Source: VBAS01 sp963773465
GTDB lineage: Bacteria; Bacteroidota; Bacteroidia; Chitinophagales; Chitinophagaceae
Assembly (NCBI GenBank): GCA_963773465.1
Contig: CAVZBF010000002.1
Location: 1,426,001-1,490,000 of the forward strand
Direction: 5' to 3'
Length of the DNA: 64,000 nucleotides
How positions within the stretch are numbered: position 1 is the first letter of the stretch; every line of letters begins with the position of its first letter. The notes under the pieces are model-generated. The model ran no database searches, was not told where the DNA came from, and worked only from the letters and a program-made list of their open reading frames with translations. Positions 46,948-57,271 of this stretch are shown here, piece by piece. Position numbers and translations under genes: made by a program.

Positions 46948-47489
46948 CATTGTCCCCCGCTGGCGGGGGAAGCACTTCGTTAATAAAGAAACTTCAGGTG
47001 GGGGTGGACTTAACGGTACTATTCATTTTACTTTCGATCCAATTTTCAAGAGTGTCATGGACAATTTTTATGTTATTTAAAACTTCATCATCAGTAAACC
47101 GAAGAACTGTAAATCCTGCTGCTTCAAGATCGGCCTGTTTCTTTTTGTCTTTAAGTAATGTTTCTTCCCAATGATGGGTGAGGCCATCAACTTCGATGAT
47201 GAGCATTAAATCCATACATACAAAATCTGCGATATAATTTAGCATTGGTCTTTGGCGGCGGAACTGATAACCGCAAAGTTGTTTGGCTTTCAATATATAT
47301 TTCCATAAGCAAGCTTCAGCTTTTGTCATTTCTTTTCTCAACCTGTTTGCATAAGGCTGAAGGTTCTTGTTGTACTTGTGATTATCGTAATCCATTATTT
47401 GAAAGATACAATTAGTTGTGATTTTTGTCCACCCCGCTTCGATTATTTATTTAAGTTGTAGATCCAGCCCCCGCCAGCGGGGGATAATG
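46948..47489. mobile_element. DUF559-bearing palindrome-ended element (candidate autonomous copy)
   Basis: A 542-bp segment with 22-bp inverted ends: CATTGTCCCCCGCTGGCG.. on the left (46948-46969) and its mirror ..CAGCGGGGGATAATG on the right (47468-47489), one mismatch. Inside, a second inverted pair (TTCAGGTGGGGGTGGAC / GTCCACCCCGCTTCG) directly frames a complete endonuclease gene. It occupies the eighth position of the tandem array, so it is the same element with a gene in place of the short core. Confidence 0.75.
46994..47395 (-). CDS. DUF559 (Vsr-like) endonuclease inside a repeat element
   Basis: 133 residues, intact. PF04480 features: WKYILKAKQLCGYQFRRQRPMLNYIADFVC with Asp57, then LMLIIEVDGLTHHWEE with Glu68 and Asp70, and a basic helix LKDKKKQADLEAAGFTVLRFTDDEV. 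These match the Vsr/PD-(D/E)xK nuclease core, and all expected catalytic residues are present. The last residues KSTPT and the stop codon are read from the repeat's own TTCAGGTGGGGGTGGA sequence. The gene points toward the array. Related proteins are often multi-copy in Bacteroidota; no methyltransferase or restriction partner is nearby, which favours a role in spreading the repeat. Confidence 0.88.
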   Translation of the reverse strand: MDYDNHKYNKNLQPYANRLRKEMTKAEACLWKYILKAKQLCGYQFRRQRPMLNYIADFVCMDLMLIIEVDGLTHHWEETLLKDKKKQADLEAAGFTVLRFTDDEVLNNIKIVHDTLENWIESKMNSTVKSTPT

Positions 47490-47556
47490 AAAAGTTTTCT
47501 CTTCGAACAGAATGAGCATTCTCCCTCATTTTTCACTGTACATGCATAGTAAGGTC

Positions 47557-47699
47557 CGTTATCCCCGGTGGCGGGAAAGCACTTCCTGAATAAAAAAACT
47601 TCAGGTGGGGATAGACTTACTCACTGCAATTTCTTTGTCCCCCCCTTTTGTATTTTTCTTTAGATTGTACATCCGGCCCCCGCCAGCGGGGGATAATGA
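47557..47699 (+). repeat. Minimal palindrome-ended element
   Basis: Left end CGTTATCCCCGGTGGCGGG (degenerate), TTCAGGTGGGGATAGAC, core, then GGCCCCCGCCAGCGGGGGATAATG. About 143 bp, the same layout as 45201-45342. Confidence 0.75.
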
Positions 47700-47768
47700 A
47701 AAATCTTCTCTCCGAAAAGCATAGAGAGGTTCTTTTTAATTTTTAAACTGTAGGCATATAGAAATGTA

Positions 47769-47830
47769 CGTTGTCCCCCGCTGGCGGGGGAAGCACTTCG
47801 TTAATAAAGAAACTTCAGGTGGGGGTGGAT
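47769..47830 (+). repeat. Left half-element
   Basis: CGTTGTCCCCCGCTGGCGGG through TTCAGGTGGGGGTGGAT with no right half. It abuts the GCGACGCAAC repeat at 47851, so the array ends in a truncated copy. Confidence 0.75.
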
Positions 47831-47850
47831 GCTGAACAGAATTACTGAAC

Positions 47851-47906
47851 GTACAAGAGTGCGACGCAACGAAAGCTAAATAGTAGTAATGCAGCCTGGT
47901 TCATAA
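47851..47906. repeat. GTGCGACGCAAC-type dispersed repeat, copy 2
   Basis: GTACAAGAGTGCGACGCAAC-GAAAGC...GCCTGGTTCATAATA, close to copies at 32961 and 58262. Confidence 0.65.
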
Positions 47907-47940
47907 TAATTTTTTATCGATTAAAATCTTTTTTAAACAA

Positions 47941-47973
47941 CGATGCCACCCCGATTAAATCGGGGTGGCATCG
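47941..47973 (-). terminator. Hairpin terminator after the alpha-2-macroglobulin gene
   Basis: Near-perfect 16-bp stem CGATGCCACCCCGATT / AATCGGGGTGGCATCG with a single-base loop, about 75 bp past the gene's stop. The same GCCACCCCGATTAA core forms the terminator at 61628. Confidence 0.7.
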
Positions 47974-48046
47974 GTTAGCAAGACTTCTTTAAAACATCCA
48001 ATCGACGGAGGAGATTGCTTCGTCCTCCTTCGTCGTCCTCGCAAGA

Positions 48047-51000
48047 CTACTGCACCACTTTAATCACTCCCGCCCCATGGTATGAATGATATTCTCCATT
48101 ATACATCGCATCGGCACTCACAGGACCCATTTTATAAATGCCCGGTGATACAGCACGAACAGCATAATAAAAATTTTTCTTTGCCTGGTCTGCATCCACA
48201 AAAAAATGTATGCGGTCATCACGAACATCAAGAGACCTTACCGATCCTGCATCTTTTATCCATTCCATTCCCGGAATTTCTTTTGTCCGCGGATTCTCAA
48301 TTTCAAAACCAGCAGGCAACAGGTCAGTGATCACTACATTTTCAATATCGGTTGAATAAGAACGTTCCAATGTGATGTTGACAATGACCAAATCATTTTG
48401 TTTGAATGTATTTCCTGTAAGCAACTTACCGGTACGATCATAAAAACGTTTCCGCACTTTAAGATAATTATCTTCTTCTTTGTATGCTCCGCTGCTGCTG
48501 ATACCTTCTGCCACCCAGAAATAATAAAGACGACCGCTGCCTTTTGTTTCAATGTCTATATTCGTTCCTTTTAATGCAGCCTGGTTGCCGGTCCATTGTC
48601 CGCCTTCAACTTTCGCCACCGTTTTTCCATTTACTTTTATATCAGCACTTACATCTGACTTCACCGCTGCTCTTGCCAATTTTCCAAGGGAAAGAAATGA
48701 AAATGCTCTTTCCTGTGTGCTTAGCCAGTTGCGGGCTTTTAATTTATCACTTACATGTTTTGCCATAATACCAATTTGGCTATTTCCGGGATCAGCATCT
48801 ATCAATGCATTTAATGCAATGGCTTCATCACGAACATCCGAATAAAAGCTGCCTCCGGTTTGCGGCACTGATTCTTCACCTGCAAATGCCTGAGGTAATA
48901 AAGCATTGAAAGATTTTTTGTCGCCTGCCGCTGCATATGCTGCTGATAAAAGATAACGGCTATCCAATGCAAGCAATTGCGGATTCGCTTTGTAATAATT
49001 CATTGCCGATACATTGCTCTTGCCTGCCAATGCCAGCACATATAATCCATACGCCACTTCTTTTGGTGCGATCATCTTTTGCTGGTTACGATTGTAATAA
49101 TAATTGATCGTTTCCCTGGTCTTTAAGCGGCCATTGATATATCCCAGCGTCGTTTCAATCAAACTATTGTCAACATCAAAGCCAGCTTTCTTTGCTTCGA
49201 GTAAGAAATGCGCTGCATATACGGTGGCCCACCAATGTTCAGTATCATCATTGTCCCAAAGCATGATGCCGCCCTTATATGTTTGTCGCATTTTTATTTT
49301 ACGGATGGCTTCAAGGATATTGCTGTTTGCATTTGTTTTTAATTTTTGATTCAATCCCATCAGGTCAGCCATATCTCCATAATACAATTGCGGGAAATGC
49401 AGCTGAAACAGTTTGCTCTGTACAGCCATAAGGATATTCAACGAGATAACGAAGATGATCACCAAGTTCCAATGCAGGTGAACGGCTGACAACAAGCTTG
49501 TAGGCAACACTTGAAGGAATAAAATCACTCAAACCAATATTTATTTTTTGTGCAGTTCCGCCCGCAATAGATCCGCTGGCTGAAACTTTTTGCAGTGTTG
49601 ATGGCGGACGAACTGATATTTCAGTTTCATCAGTGAATTTTTCTCCCATGCCGTTTACTGCAATTTTTATTTTACCAACTGCAACTGAAGGATCCGCTGC
49701 TACCTGGAAAACAGCACGGCCTTCACTTTTTGAATTGATAGAAATGGATTGACTATTTCCCCCGATAACTTTTAATGGACCTTCCACCGAAATAGCAGCA
49801 GAAATATTTGCAGCCTTTGCTGTTGTATTGCTTAAGGTAACAGGTACCGTCACTGTATCACCCGGACTTAAGAATCTTGGCAATGCTGTGCTGATAACGA
49901 TCGGGTCGGCAACTGTCATTGTATTTTCGCTGCTGCCAAAGCTTTGATCTTTATAAGCAACTGCCATCAATCTTATTTCACCACTGAATTGCGGAATGGA
50001 AAATTCAAAATTTGCTTCACCGCTTCCATTTGCTTTTTGAATACCGCTCCAGTAAGAAACGATCTTTATTCTTTTTGCCGGCATCGGGTTCACTCTTTTT
50101 TCCATGCCTTCACCATCGCCACCGGTGCTGCTGAATTTTGCTCTTATCTCAGGAAATAATAATGGATAAAGATCAAATGCAGAAACCTGTAATGCTTTTT
50201 TCTGGTAAAAGAAATTGTAGGGATCAGGGGTTTCAAAATTGCTTACCTGCAGCACACCATTATCAACCGCAGACAATGTAACATAACTTCCCGGCGCCGC
50301 TTTTACTGTAACTTTTTGTCTTGTTTTTGAACGAACATTTTTTGAGGCAGCAATACTCACTTCCATTTTCCTGCTCTTCTCTTCCACTTTTACATTTATA
50401 AATCCATGCGCAACGGTAAGCGGCAGATCAGAAATTTCATGTGCTTTGATAAGTGTTGCCGTGATATACACATTGGGTACATGATCGGCCGTCAATGGAA
50501 GATCAACTTTTACCGTACGGTTTTTATCATTCACATTAACGTCCACATACTGATATTTCACCACTTTATCTGTTTCCATTGTCACGAGCATTCTTCCGCT
50601 GAATGGCGGTTTAAAATGTGCCACCACATTCTCCCCGGTCATATAAGATTTTTTGTCAAGATCGATGTCTATATTTCCTTCATTGCTTATTTCAAAGGAA
50701 TTATTATCGGACCAGCCCCAGCGACCGTAACTGTAAAAACTCTGGCTTACATAATTACTTGAGCCCGGCACAAACACTCTTATTTCATAACGACCGGGGA
50801 TTCTTGGCACAAAGCTGTAAGAAGAACTTGACGCCAACCATTAACTCTTTTGTTTCAATGTTTTTAATATCCTCACTTGATTCATACCGGAAATAGCCAC
50901 CACTATTAACCAGATGTGTATTGTATTCTCTTTTTATAATTTCAACTCTTGCTTTTGCATTCACTGCATTCCCATCTTTATTTACAGCCGCTAATTTGAA

Positions 51001-53461
51001 TTGCACGGGTTGATTCAATTCATGATACCACCAGCCATCGTAAAAGATACCAAAGAAAACATCCTGCGTAAATACATCGACAGAAGTTGCACGGCTTACC
51101 GGTCTTCCTGTTTCATCAAACACCGTTGTATAAAAATTGGTTTGCAACACTCCTGTATTTTTCAGATCATCGGTAACTGTATAAACCACGTTGGCATTTC
51201 CTTCTGCATCGGTAGTACCTTCTCTTACATCATTTTTTACGGGGATGGTCAGATCGGTAAAAGAAAAATTATAGTCAGGAAATTTTTCAGGTGAAAAATA
51301 TTTCTGTTTTGTTTGTATCTCTAGTTTCATATTTACGATTGGCAGCAGGCGGGCCAAAGAAATTCATAGCATTCACTGAAAGTGTTGCAGATTCACCGGC
51401 TTTTAAAAATGGCTTATCCAGTTTTGTATTTACCCTGATCCTGTCGGGAACAAATTCTTCAATGCGGAAATCTTCCGATGCAAGCAACAGGTCATTGGAA
51501 GTATACACCTCCAATGTATAAGAACCGGTTATTGCCGACAAGGCTATTTCAATGCTGCCTTCTGCGGAACCTTCTTCATTTAATGTTTTACGAAATTCTT
51601 TAAGTTCTTTTCCATTGGGTAAAAGAAATTTCATTTTCACCGGTATCTCACCAGGGCTTTTCCATTCACGGTTACGAAGAATAACAGAGAAATTTATTTT
51701 CTCACCGGGACGATAAATATCTCTTTCCGCATACACAAATGCATCAAGCCCGGAAGGATTATTTCTTTTTCCACCCACATCAAAGCGGGATGTGTTTACT
51801 CTTGTAGAACTAAAAGGCAGGTAATTAAAATCATCACCTGTTTTTGCAATGATCAATGCCGGCTGAAAACCATTGAACTCTTTTTTGGTATACGCTATTT
51901 CCGCTACTCCATCATTATTGGTAGCGCCTGTTCCTATCAACTGGTTATTTTTTGCATACACAGAAACATTCACATCATTCATGCCTTCCGCTGTTTTTAT
52001 GGAGTTGGCAAATACAAATATTTTATCCACTCCTTCTTTTGCTACGAGTCCGATATCGGAAACCGAAATAAAACGGCTGTCTTTAACCCAATAATCTTTC
52101 ATTGAACTTATCTGCACATGGTAAATACCTTTGAATTCAGGAAGCCTGTCTTCAAACTGCGAGACATTCAAAATTTTTCCGCCACCGCTTTTTGGCAATG
52201 AACGGGTATCAATTTCTTTTTCATAAATAATATCACCAAGTGCATATATCATGCCGCTGTACTCATCATAATATTCTTCCTCATCATACTCACGATAGCT
52301 TGCCGTTGAAGGATAATAACCATAACGATCAACCATTAATAAGTTACTCTCATATATTTTTGAGATCGTCAGTTTGACCTTTGGAATGGCAGTGATCTTC
52401 ACTTCCATATTTTTTGCACCACGTTTTGATAAATACACTGCTTTCTTACTTGTAAAACTTATACCGGCTTCCAATTCACCAAAAGCTACCTGGTGCTGTG
52501 ATTCTTCTTTTAATTCACCACCGATCTTTCCGCGCATTCCTTCTTTGAACGTTACCGTATAGCTTTTTTCAATATCGAATTTATCACTGCGCAAAGTCAA
52601 CCCGCTTTCATCAACTTCAGTAGTATATTGTATGGCAGGGTCAAACTTGATATACGTTTTAAGATCAGCTTCCACTAATTGCTGGTTAGTAGTGATCCGG
52701 ATCGTTCCTTCTGTGCCATCATGCTCCGCCTGTACGTTTTGAATGGTAAGCACATAAGGCGAAGGAATAGATAAATTTTCGACAATCGATCCTTCTATTG
52801 AGTTACTGCCACCTTCGGGTTTTAAACCTTTATCGATCGTGATTCTTGTTTGATAGTTCCTGTCTTCGGGCTTGAAGCTGGCAAGGCGAAAAGAAATTTT
52901 TGAATCCGCGGAAACTGTTTGCTGGGTAAATGATGTTTCCTTGCCATCCACTTCTATGGCAAGTTTGTCTTTCAATTTTGCGGGATCGATCTTATAATTA
53001 AAGAAGAGGTCCAGCTGAGGAATAACATTCCGGGTGGTTTCATCGGGCATTGTCCAAACTACTTGTGCATTTTCCAATGCAAGAGCCGGTGTGTTGAAAG
53101 TTATTTTGTCTGCATTCTCTACTTTATCATATTTGCTGTAACGGAATAGCTCGTTATTGAATTTTGCAGAGTAAGTAGTAGCAGGCATTAAAGGTTCTGC
53201 CGGAGAAAACACTAGCTGGTCAGGGCTTTCCCAACGAAAACGGCCGGGTATTTTTGGAGTAAATGAAATATAATCAGCAGAATCCCACACGTTGAGCAAA
53301 GAATCCCGTGTTAAAGATTTATTGAAACGAAAAACAAGATTGCCGATCTGCGGCACTTCACCTTTTGCATTGGTATATTCAAGCTGAACGGCATTCTTTT
53401 TACAGGCAGATAAAAAAATAGTAACTATGAGAATAGTTACCAGAAACGGTTTAATACGCAT
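48047..53461 (-). CDS. Alpha-2-macroglobulin family lipoprotein, three frameshifts
   Basis: ATG 53461, lipoprotein signal MRIKPFLVTILIVTIFLSAC. MG domains fill the first 1,100 residues (VPDRIRVNTKLDKPFLKAGESATLSVNAMNFFG, YAERDIYRPGEKINFSVILRNREW). The A2M domain is YWSGIQKANGSGEANFEFSIPQFSGEIRLMAVAYKDQSFG. The thioester motif YPYGCTEQTVSAAFPQL is complete (GCTEQ), and the end is receptor-like (GFEIENPRTKEIPGMEW...YNGEYHSYHGAG). About 1,800 residues. Frames change near 51330, 50830 and 49400. Such proteins trap attacking proteases covalently in the periplasm and act with PBP1C, which is divergently encoded next door. Confidence 0.93.
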
Positions 53462-53840
53462 ATAGGTTTGTTGGTTGAGTGTGTAACTGAAAGATAAGTT
53501 AAATAAGAAATGGGTAGTAAAAATTTCTTCTCTTTGTTCTTCTTTCCTTTTGGGAAAAACAGAAATTAGTAGTGTGAAAAGCTAAGGAGGAATGTCGCGG
53601 GTTGGTCTCGACGAGTCAGCGGGATCCATACAGGTTGAAAGAATTTATATGGAAAGATAATAGTAAGAAAAATCAGTTTGCAAATTTTGGAAGATAAATA
53701 AATGTTAAGCATAAAATTTCTCGCATAGACGCCAAGGCTACCAGGACGCAAAGAGAATAGCTTTGCGTCTTGACCTCTCTTCTTTGCGCCTTTGCGTGAA
53801 ATCAAAGCCGAGGCACCGGTAAAGGATACAACAAAAAAAT
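53462..53840. other. Divergent promoter region with TTTGCG inverted repeat
   Basis: Lies between the divergent alpha-2-macroglobulin and pbpC genes. It contains GACGCAAAGAGAATAGCTTTGCGTC (about 53742-53768), a hairpin, and then TTCTTTGCGCCTTTGCGTGAAATC. These resemble the CACAAAG-type intergenic repeat at 32.7-32.9 kb. Confidence 0.55.
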
Positions 53841-56162
53841 ATGAGACTCCGCATCACGAAAAAACATATAACCCGTTTCTTTAAACGCCTGGGGATAGCC
53901 ATCATAGGCTTATTCATTCTTTTCCTTTTACTCAATCTCATATTTCCTTTAAAAGATAAAGTTGAATACTCGACGATCATCACTGATAAAAACGGCGAGG
54001 TCATTAATGCATTCTTAACAAAAGATCAGAAATGGAGAATGAAAACGGAGCTGAGCGAGATCTCGCCCCTGCTCCGAAAAACAATTATTTCTAAAGAAGA
54101 TAAATACTTTTATTCTCATCCTGGTGTAAATCCATTTGCCGTTGTGCGTGCCGGTTTCAAAAATATTTTCAGGATGCGACGTACCAGCGGCGCCAGTACG
54201 ATTACCATGCAGGTAGCAAGAGCATTGGAACCCCGGAAAAGAAATATCGGAAACAAGATGATAGAGATGTTCAGGGCATTTCAATTAGAGTGGAAATACA
54301 GTAAGGATGAAATTTTACAGCTGTATCTTAATCTCGTCCCGTATGGCGGTAACCTCGAAGGTGTAAAAGCTGCTTCGCTTCTTTACTTTTCCAAAAACCC
54401 GGATCATCTTTCGCTGGCAGAGATCACGGCACTGAGTATTATTCCTAATCGGCCTTCATCATTAGTAATGGGTAAAAACAATGACCTGATCGTGCAGGAA
54501 AGAAACCGCTGGTTGAAAAAATTTGCAAGCGATAAAGTATTTACTGAAAAAGAAATTGAAGATGCATTGGCGGAACCGCTGACAGCAACAAGAAATACCG
54601 TTCCGCATTTTGCAAAACATCTTTCCAATAAACTTTTTAAAAAAGGTGATTACGCTTATAAAACACATCTTGATCTGAACACGCAACTGAAAACTGAAAA
54701 GATACTGGAAGATTATATACGGGCACAACGCTTACGCAACATTAACAATGGATCGGTCATCATCATCGATAACAAAACGCATAATGTGATTGCTTATGTT
54801 GGTTCCGCAAATTTTAATGACACAACAGATGCCGGCCAGGTAAATGGAGCTGCTGCCGTAAGACAACCCGGCAGTACTTTGAAACCACTATTGTTTGCTT
54901 TGTGCATGGACGAAGGATTTTTAACTCCTAAACTGATGATGAATGACATTGCAGTAAACTATAGTGGCTATGCACCGGAAAATTATGATCAGAAATATAA
55001 TGGCTATGTAACTGCAGAACATGCATTGGAACATTCATTGAATATTCCGGCAGTAAAAGAATTGCGGATGCTTGGAAAAGACAGGCTGGTACAAAAACTT
55101 TCTGCCTGTGGCTTTAAACAAATTGAAAAGGATAAATATAAATTAGGCTTGTCGATGATATTGGGTGGTTGCGGTACTACGTTGGAAGAGCTGACAGGTT
55201 TGTTCTCTGCATTCGCAAATGAAGGAACTTATATTTCTCCTTCGTATTCTGACAAAGATACGTTGCATAAAAAAATAAATGTCGTAAGTCCTGAAGCTGC
55301 ATTTATGGTGAATGATATTCTTTCTAAAGTGAACCGGCCCGATTTTCCTTTGAACTGGCAATCGACCGAACGGATGCCAAAGATCGCATGGAAAACAGGA
55401 ACCAGCTATGGAAGAAGAGATGCATGGAGCATTGGCTATAATAAAAAATTTACCGTTGGTGTATGGGTGGGAAATTTTTCCGGTATTGGCGTTCCCGACC
55501 TGAGCGGGGCAAACACGGCAACACCGTTATTATTTAAGATTTTTAATACCATTGATTATGATAGCGATGAAGAATGGTTTACCCAGCCCAAAGATTGTGA
55601 CACAAGAATGGTTTGTTCTGAAACCGGCATGCTTCCTGCCGATCATTGCAAGAATCTGATCATGGATTATTTTATCCCGCTTATTTCTTCTACTGCAAAA
55701 TGCAATAACATACAGGAGGTGCTTATATCAGCTGATGAAAAAATATCTTATTGTAAAAACTGTGCTCCGCAAGCCGGATATAAAAAGAAAACATATAAAA
55801 TAACGGAGACTGAAATGCAGGCATGGTTTGAAGAAAATAAGATCGCTTACCAGAAGATCCCTGCGCATAACCCGGATTGCGAAATAATATTTAAAGGCAA
55901 TGCGCCTTCCATTACTTCACCGGCAAATGGTTCGGAATATTTGATAAGCAAAAAAAATAAAGAGCCGCTTCAGCTTACCTGCAAAACAGCAAGCGATGTA
56001 AGCAAAGTGTACTGGTATATCGATAATAAGTTTTATAAAGCTTGTTCACCGGGAGAAAAACAATTCTTTGTACCTGATGAAGGACCCGTAAAGATCTCCT
56101 GCACCGATGACAAAGGAAGAAACAGGGATATAAAGATTATGGTGAGATATGTGAACCTGTAG
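53841..56162 (+). CDS. pbpC: Penicillin-binding protein 1C
   Basis: 773 residues. Short cytoplasmic start, TM at about 18-36, and glycosyltransferase domain with the catalytic motif SKEDKYFYSHPGVN (Glu86) and GASTITMQVARAL. The transpeptidase domain has SxxK at 345-348 (QPGSTLKPL), SLN at 399-401 and KTG at 518-520. A C-terminal BiPBP_C domain follows (ITSPANGSEYLISKKNKEPLQLTCKT). It polymerises and crosslinks peptidoglycan, and pairs with alpha-2-macroglobulin in many Gram-negatives, thought to help repair after outer-membrane breach. Confidence 0.95.
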   Translation: MRLRITKKHITRFFKRLGIAIIGLFILFLLLNLIFPLKDKVEYSTIITDKNGEVINAFLTKDQKWRMKTELSEISPLLRKTIISKEDKYFYSHPGVNPFAVVRAGFKNIFRMRRTSGASTITMQVARALEPRKRNIGNKMIEMFRAFQLEWKYSKDEILQLYLNLVPYGGNLEGVKAASLLYFSKNPDHLSLAEITALSIIPNRPSSLVMGKNNDLIVQERNRWLKKFASDKVFTEKEIEDALAEPLTATRNTVPHFAKHLSNKLFKKGDYAYKTHLDLNTQLKTEKILEDYIRAQRLRNINNGSVIIIDNKTHNVIAYVGSANFNDTTDAGQVNGAAAVRQPGSTLKPLLFALCMDEGFLTPKLMMNDIAVNYSGYAPENYDQKYNGYVTAEHALEHSLNIPAVKELRMLGKDRLVQKLSACGFKQIEKDKYKLGLSMILGGCGTTLEELTGLFSAFANEGTYISPSYSDKDTLHKKINVVSPEAAFMVNDILSKVNRPDFPLNWQSTERMPKIAWKTGTSYGRRDAWSIGYNKKFTVGVWVGNFSGIGVPDLSGANTATPLLFKIFNTIDYDSDEEWFTQPKDCDTRMVCSETGMLPADHCKNLIMDYFIPLISSTAKCNNIQEVLISADEKISYCKNCAPQAGYKKKTYKITETEMQAWFEENKIAYQKIPAHNPDCEIIFKGNAPSITSPANGSEYLISKKNKEPLQLTCKTASDVSKVYWYIDNKFYKACSPGEKQFFVPDEGPVKISCTDDKGRNRDIKIMVRYVNL

Positions 56163-56279
56163 TTCGGAGTTCGGAGTTCGGAGTTTGGAGTTCGGAGTTC
56201 AGAGTTCGGAGTTCGGAGTTCGAAGTTTGGAGTTCGGAGTCCTGGTTTTTAGTTTTTACTTTTACTTTTGACTTCTTAC
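56161..56279 (+). repeat. GAGTTCGGA tandem repeat plus TTTTAGTTTTTAC tail
   Basis: About nine near-copies of GAGTTCGGA (with GAGTTTGGA and GAGTTCAGA variants) at 56161-56242, followed by GGTTTTTAGTTTTTACTTTTACTTTTGACTTC to 56277. The same two-part element, reversed in part, is inserted into guaA at 58846. It begins right at the pbpC stop codon. Confidence 0.8.
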
Positions 56280-56280
56280 T

Positions 56281-57186
56281 TTATCTCGGGTATAAAATTC
56301 CAAGGATCGGATCAGCATAATATCTTCCGCCGGGGTATGCTGCGGTGTAATCAAGATTCAACCATATTTTTCCATCTGGCTCTGTATGATAATGTAAACT
56401 TTGATCTTTACTCTCAATTGGAAAAAGAATATTCTTGATAAGGTGCTCAATTTTTGCAAGATCAAATTTATCGCCGATCATGATCTCGGGATAAAGATGA
56501 CCCGTAGTACTTACAAACCTCGCCCTGCCTCCTATTGATTTAACAGCGGCCACCATCATGATCGCATGATCATCACAATCGCCGGCAAGAAATTTTACCG
56601 ATTCGCTGGCTTTTGCAAAATATTCTTTGCCTACAGGATCATTTACATAGTTCCAGTTACGATTTATTTTTTTGAAAACAGCAAAGCATTGAATGAGGTC
56701 GCGGTATCTTTCGTGAAGGTTCTGTTCTCTTTTGAAATTTGCATTTGCCGATCGAATAGCAAAACCTCTTACTTCGGAATCCCTGTCATTTGTAGCCGCT
56801 AAAATATCAGTCTTATAATAGAATTTCGAGTCATCAAGGATCATGATGTTCTCATCTGAATCTGGTTTTATTGCAGAGAACATGGCCTTGTAATCGGTAG
56901 CAAGATTTACAAAGCCATATGTATCTGTAAATGTTCCATACAATAATAAAAGTATGGAGCCCGCAAAAATAAAATTGATAACAGGCCGGAACAAGCTTAA
57001 CAATAGTAATACAAATGCGACCACTAAGAGAAAAAGTAATATACGGTCAGAGTGAATGGGCCACTCATAATCAGGTAATTTTTTATGTATCAAAATGAAA
57101 ATCGGGAAAGCAATAAACAAGCTGAGAAACCCGACTAAAAGATAACTGATCGTGGTGAGGGATGATTGTCTTGCAGAATGTTTCAT
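56281..57186 (-). CDS. Membrane-anchored transglutaminase-like protein
   Basis: 301 residues from ATG 57186. Two to four TM segments at the start (TISYLLVGFLSLFIAFPIFILI, RILLFLLVVAFVLLLLSLF, VINFIFAGSILLLLYGTF). The transglutaminase-like fold carries the catalytic triad: Cys in LAGDCDDHAIMMVA, His in STTGHLYPEIM and Asp in WLNLDYTAAYPGG. A longer start at 57237 lies upstream of the -7 box (57211-57218) and is rejected. Such proteins act as proteases or crosslinkers in the envelope; the substrate is unknown. Confidence 0.82.
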   Translation of the reverse strand: MKHSARQSSLTTISYLLVGFLSLFIAFPIFILIHKKLPDYEWPIHSDRILLFLLVVAFVLLLLSLFRPVINFIFAGSILLLLYGTFTDTYGFVNLATDYKAMFSAIKPDSDENIMILDDSKFYYKTDILAATNDRDSEVRGFAIRSANANFKREQNLHERYRDLIQCFAVFKKINRNWNYVNDPVGKEYFAKASESVKFLAGDCDDHAIMMVAAVKSIGGRARFVSTTGHLYPEIMIGDKFDLAKIEHLIKNILFPIESKDQSLHYHTEPDGKIWLNLDYTAAYPGGRYYADPILGILYPR

Positions 57187-57210
57187 GGGCGTTCTTATAA
57201 AGGTATTACC

Positions 57211-57218
57211 CAAAAATA
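57211..57218 (-). promoter_or_regulatory. -7 promoter box (TATTTTTG on the minus strand)
   Basis: TAnnTTTG 25 bases before ATG 57186. It places the start of transcription after the alternative start codon at 57237. Confidence 0.5.
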
Positions 57219-57271
57219 ACGTAAAAAAAACCCGCACATTGCGGGTCTTGATTATATTAACTTTTATTTTT

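Noticed and set aside
45413..47005. Possible CRISPR array, because of regular repeats
   Set aside because: Units are about 220 bp, the spacers between conserved parts are themselves repeated, and no cas genes are present.
46994..47395. DUF559 nuclease as part of a restriction-modification or very-short-patch repair set
   Set aside because: No DNA methyltransferase, mismatch repair or restriction gene is adjacent, and the exact framing by repeat ends gives a better explanation.
48082..48845. Plus-strand frames opposite the alpha-2-macroglobulin gene
   Set aside because: They are antisense shadows of a clear long gene, with low-complexity sequence typical of such shadows.
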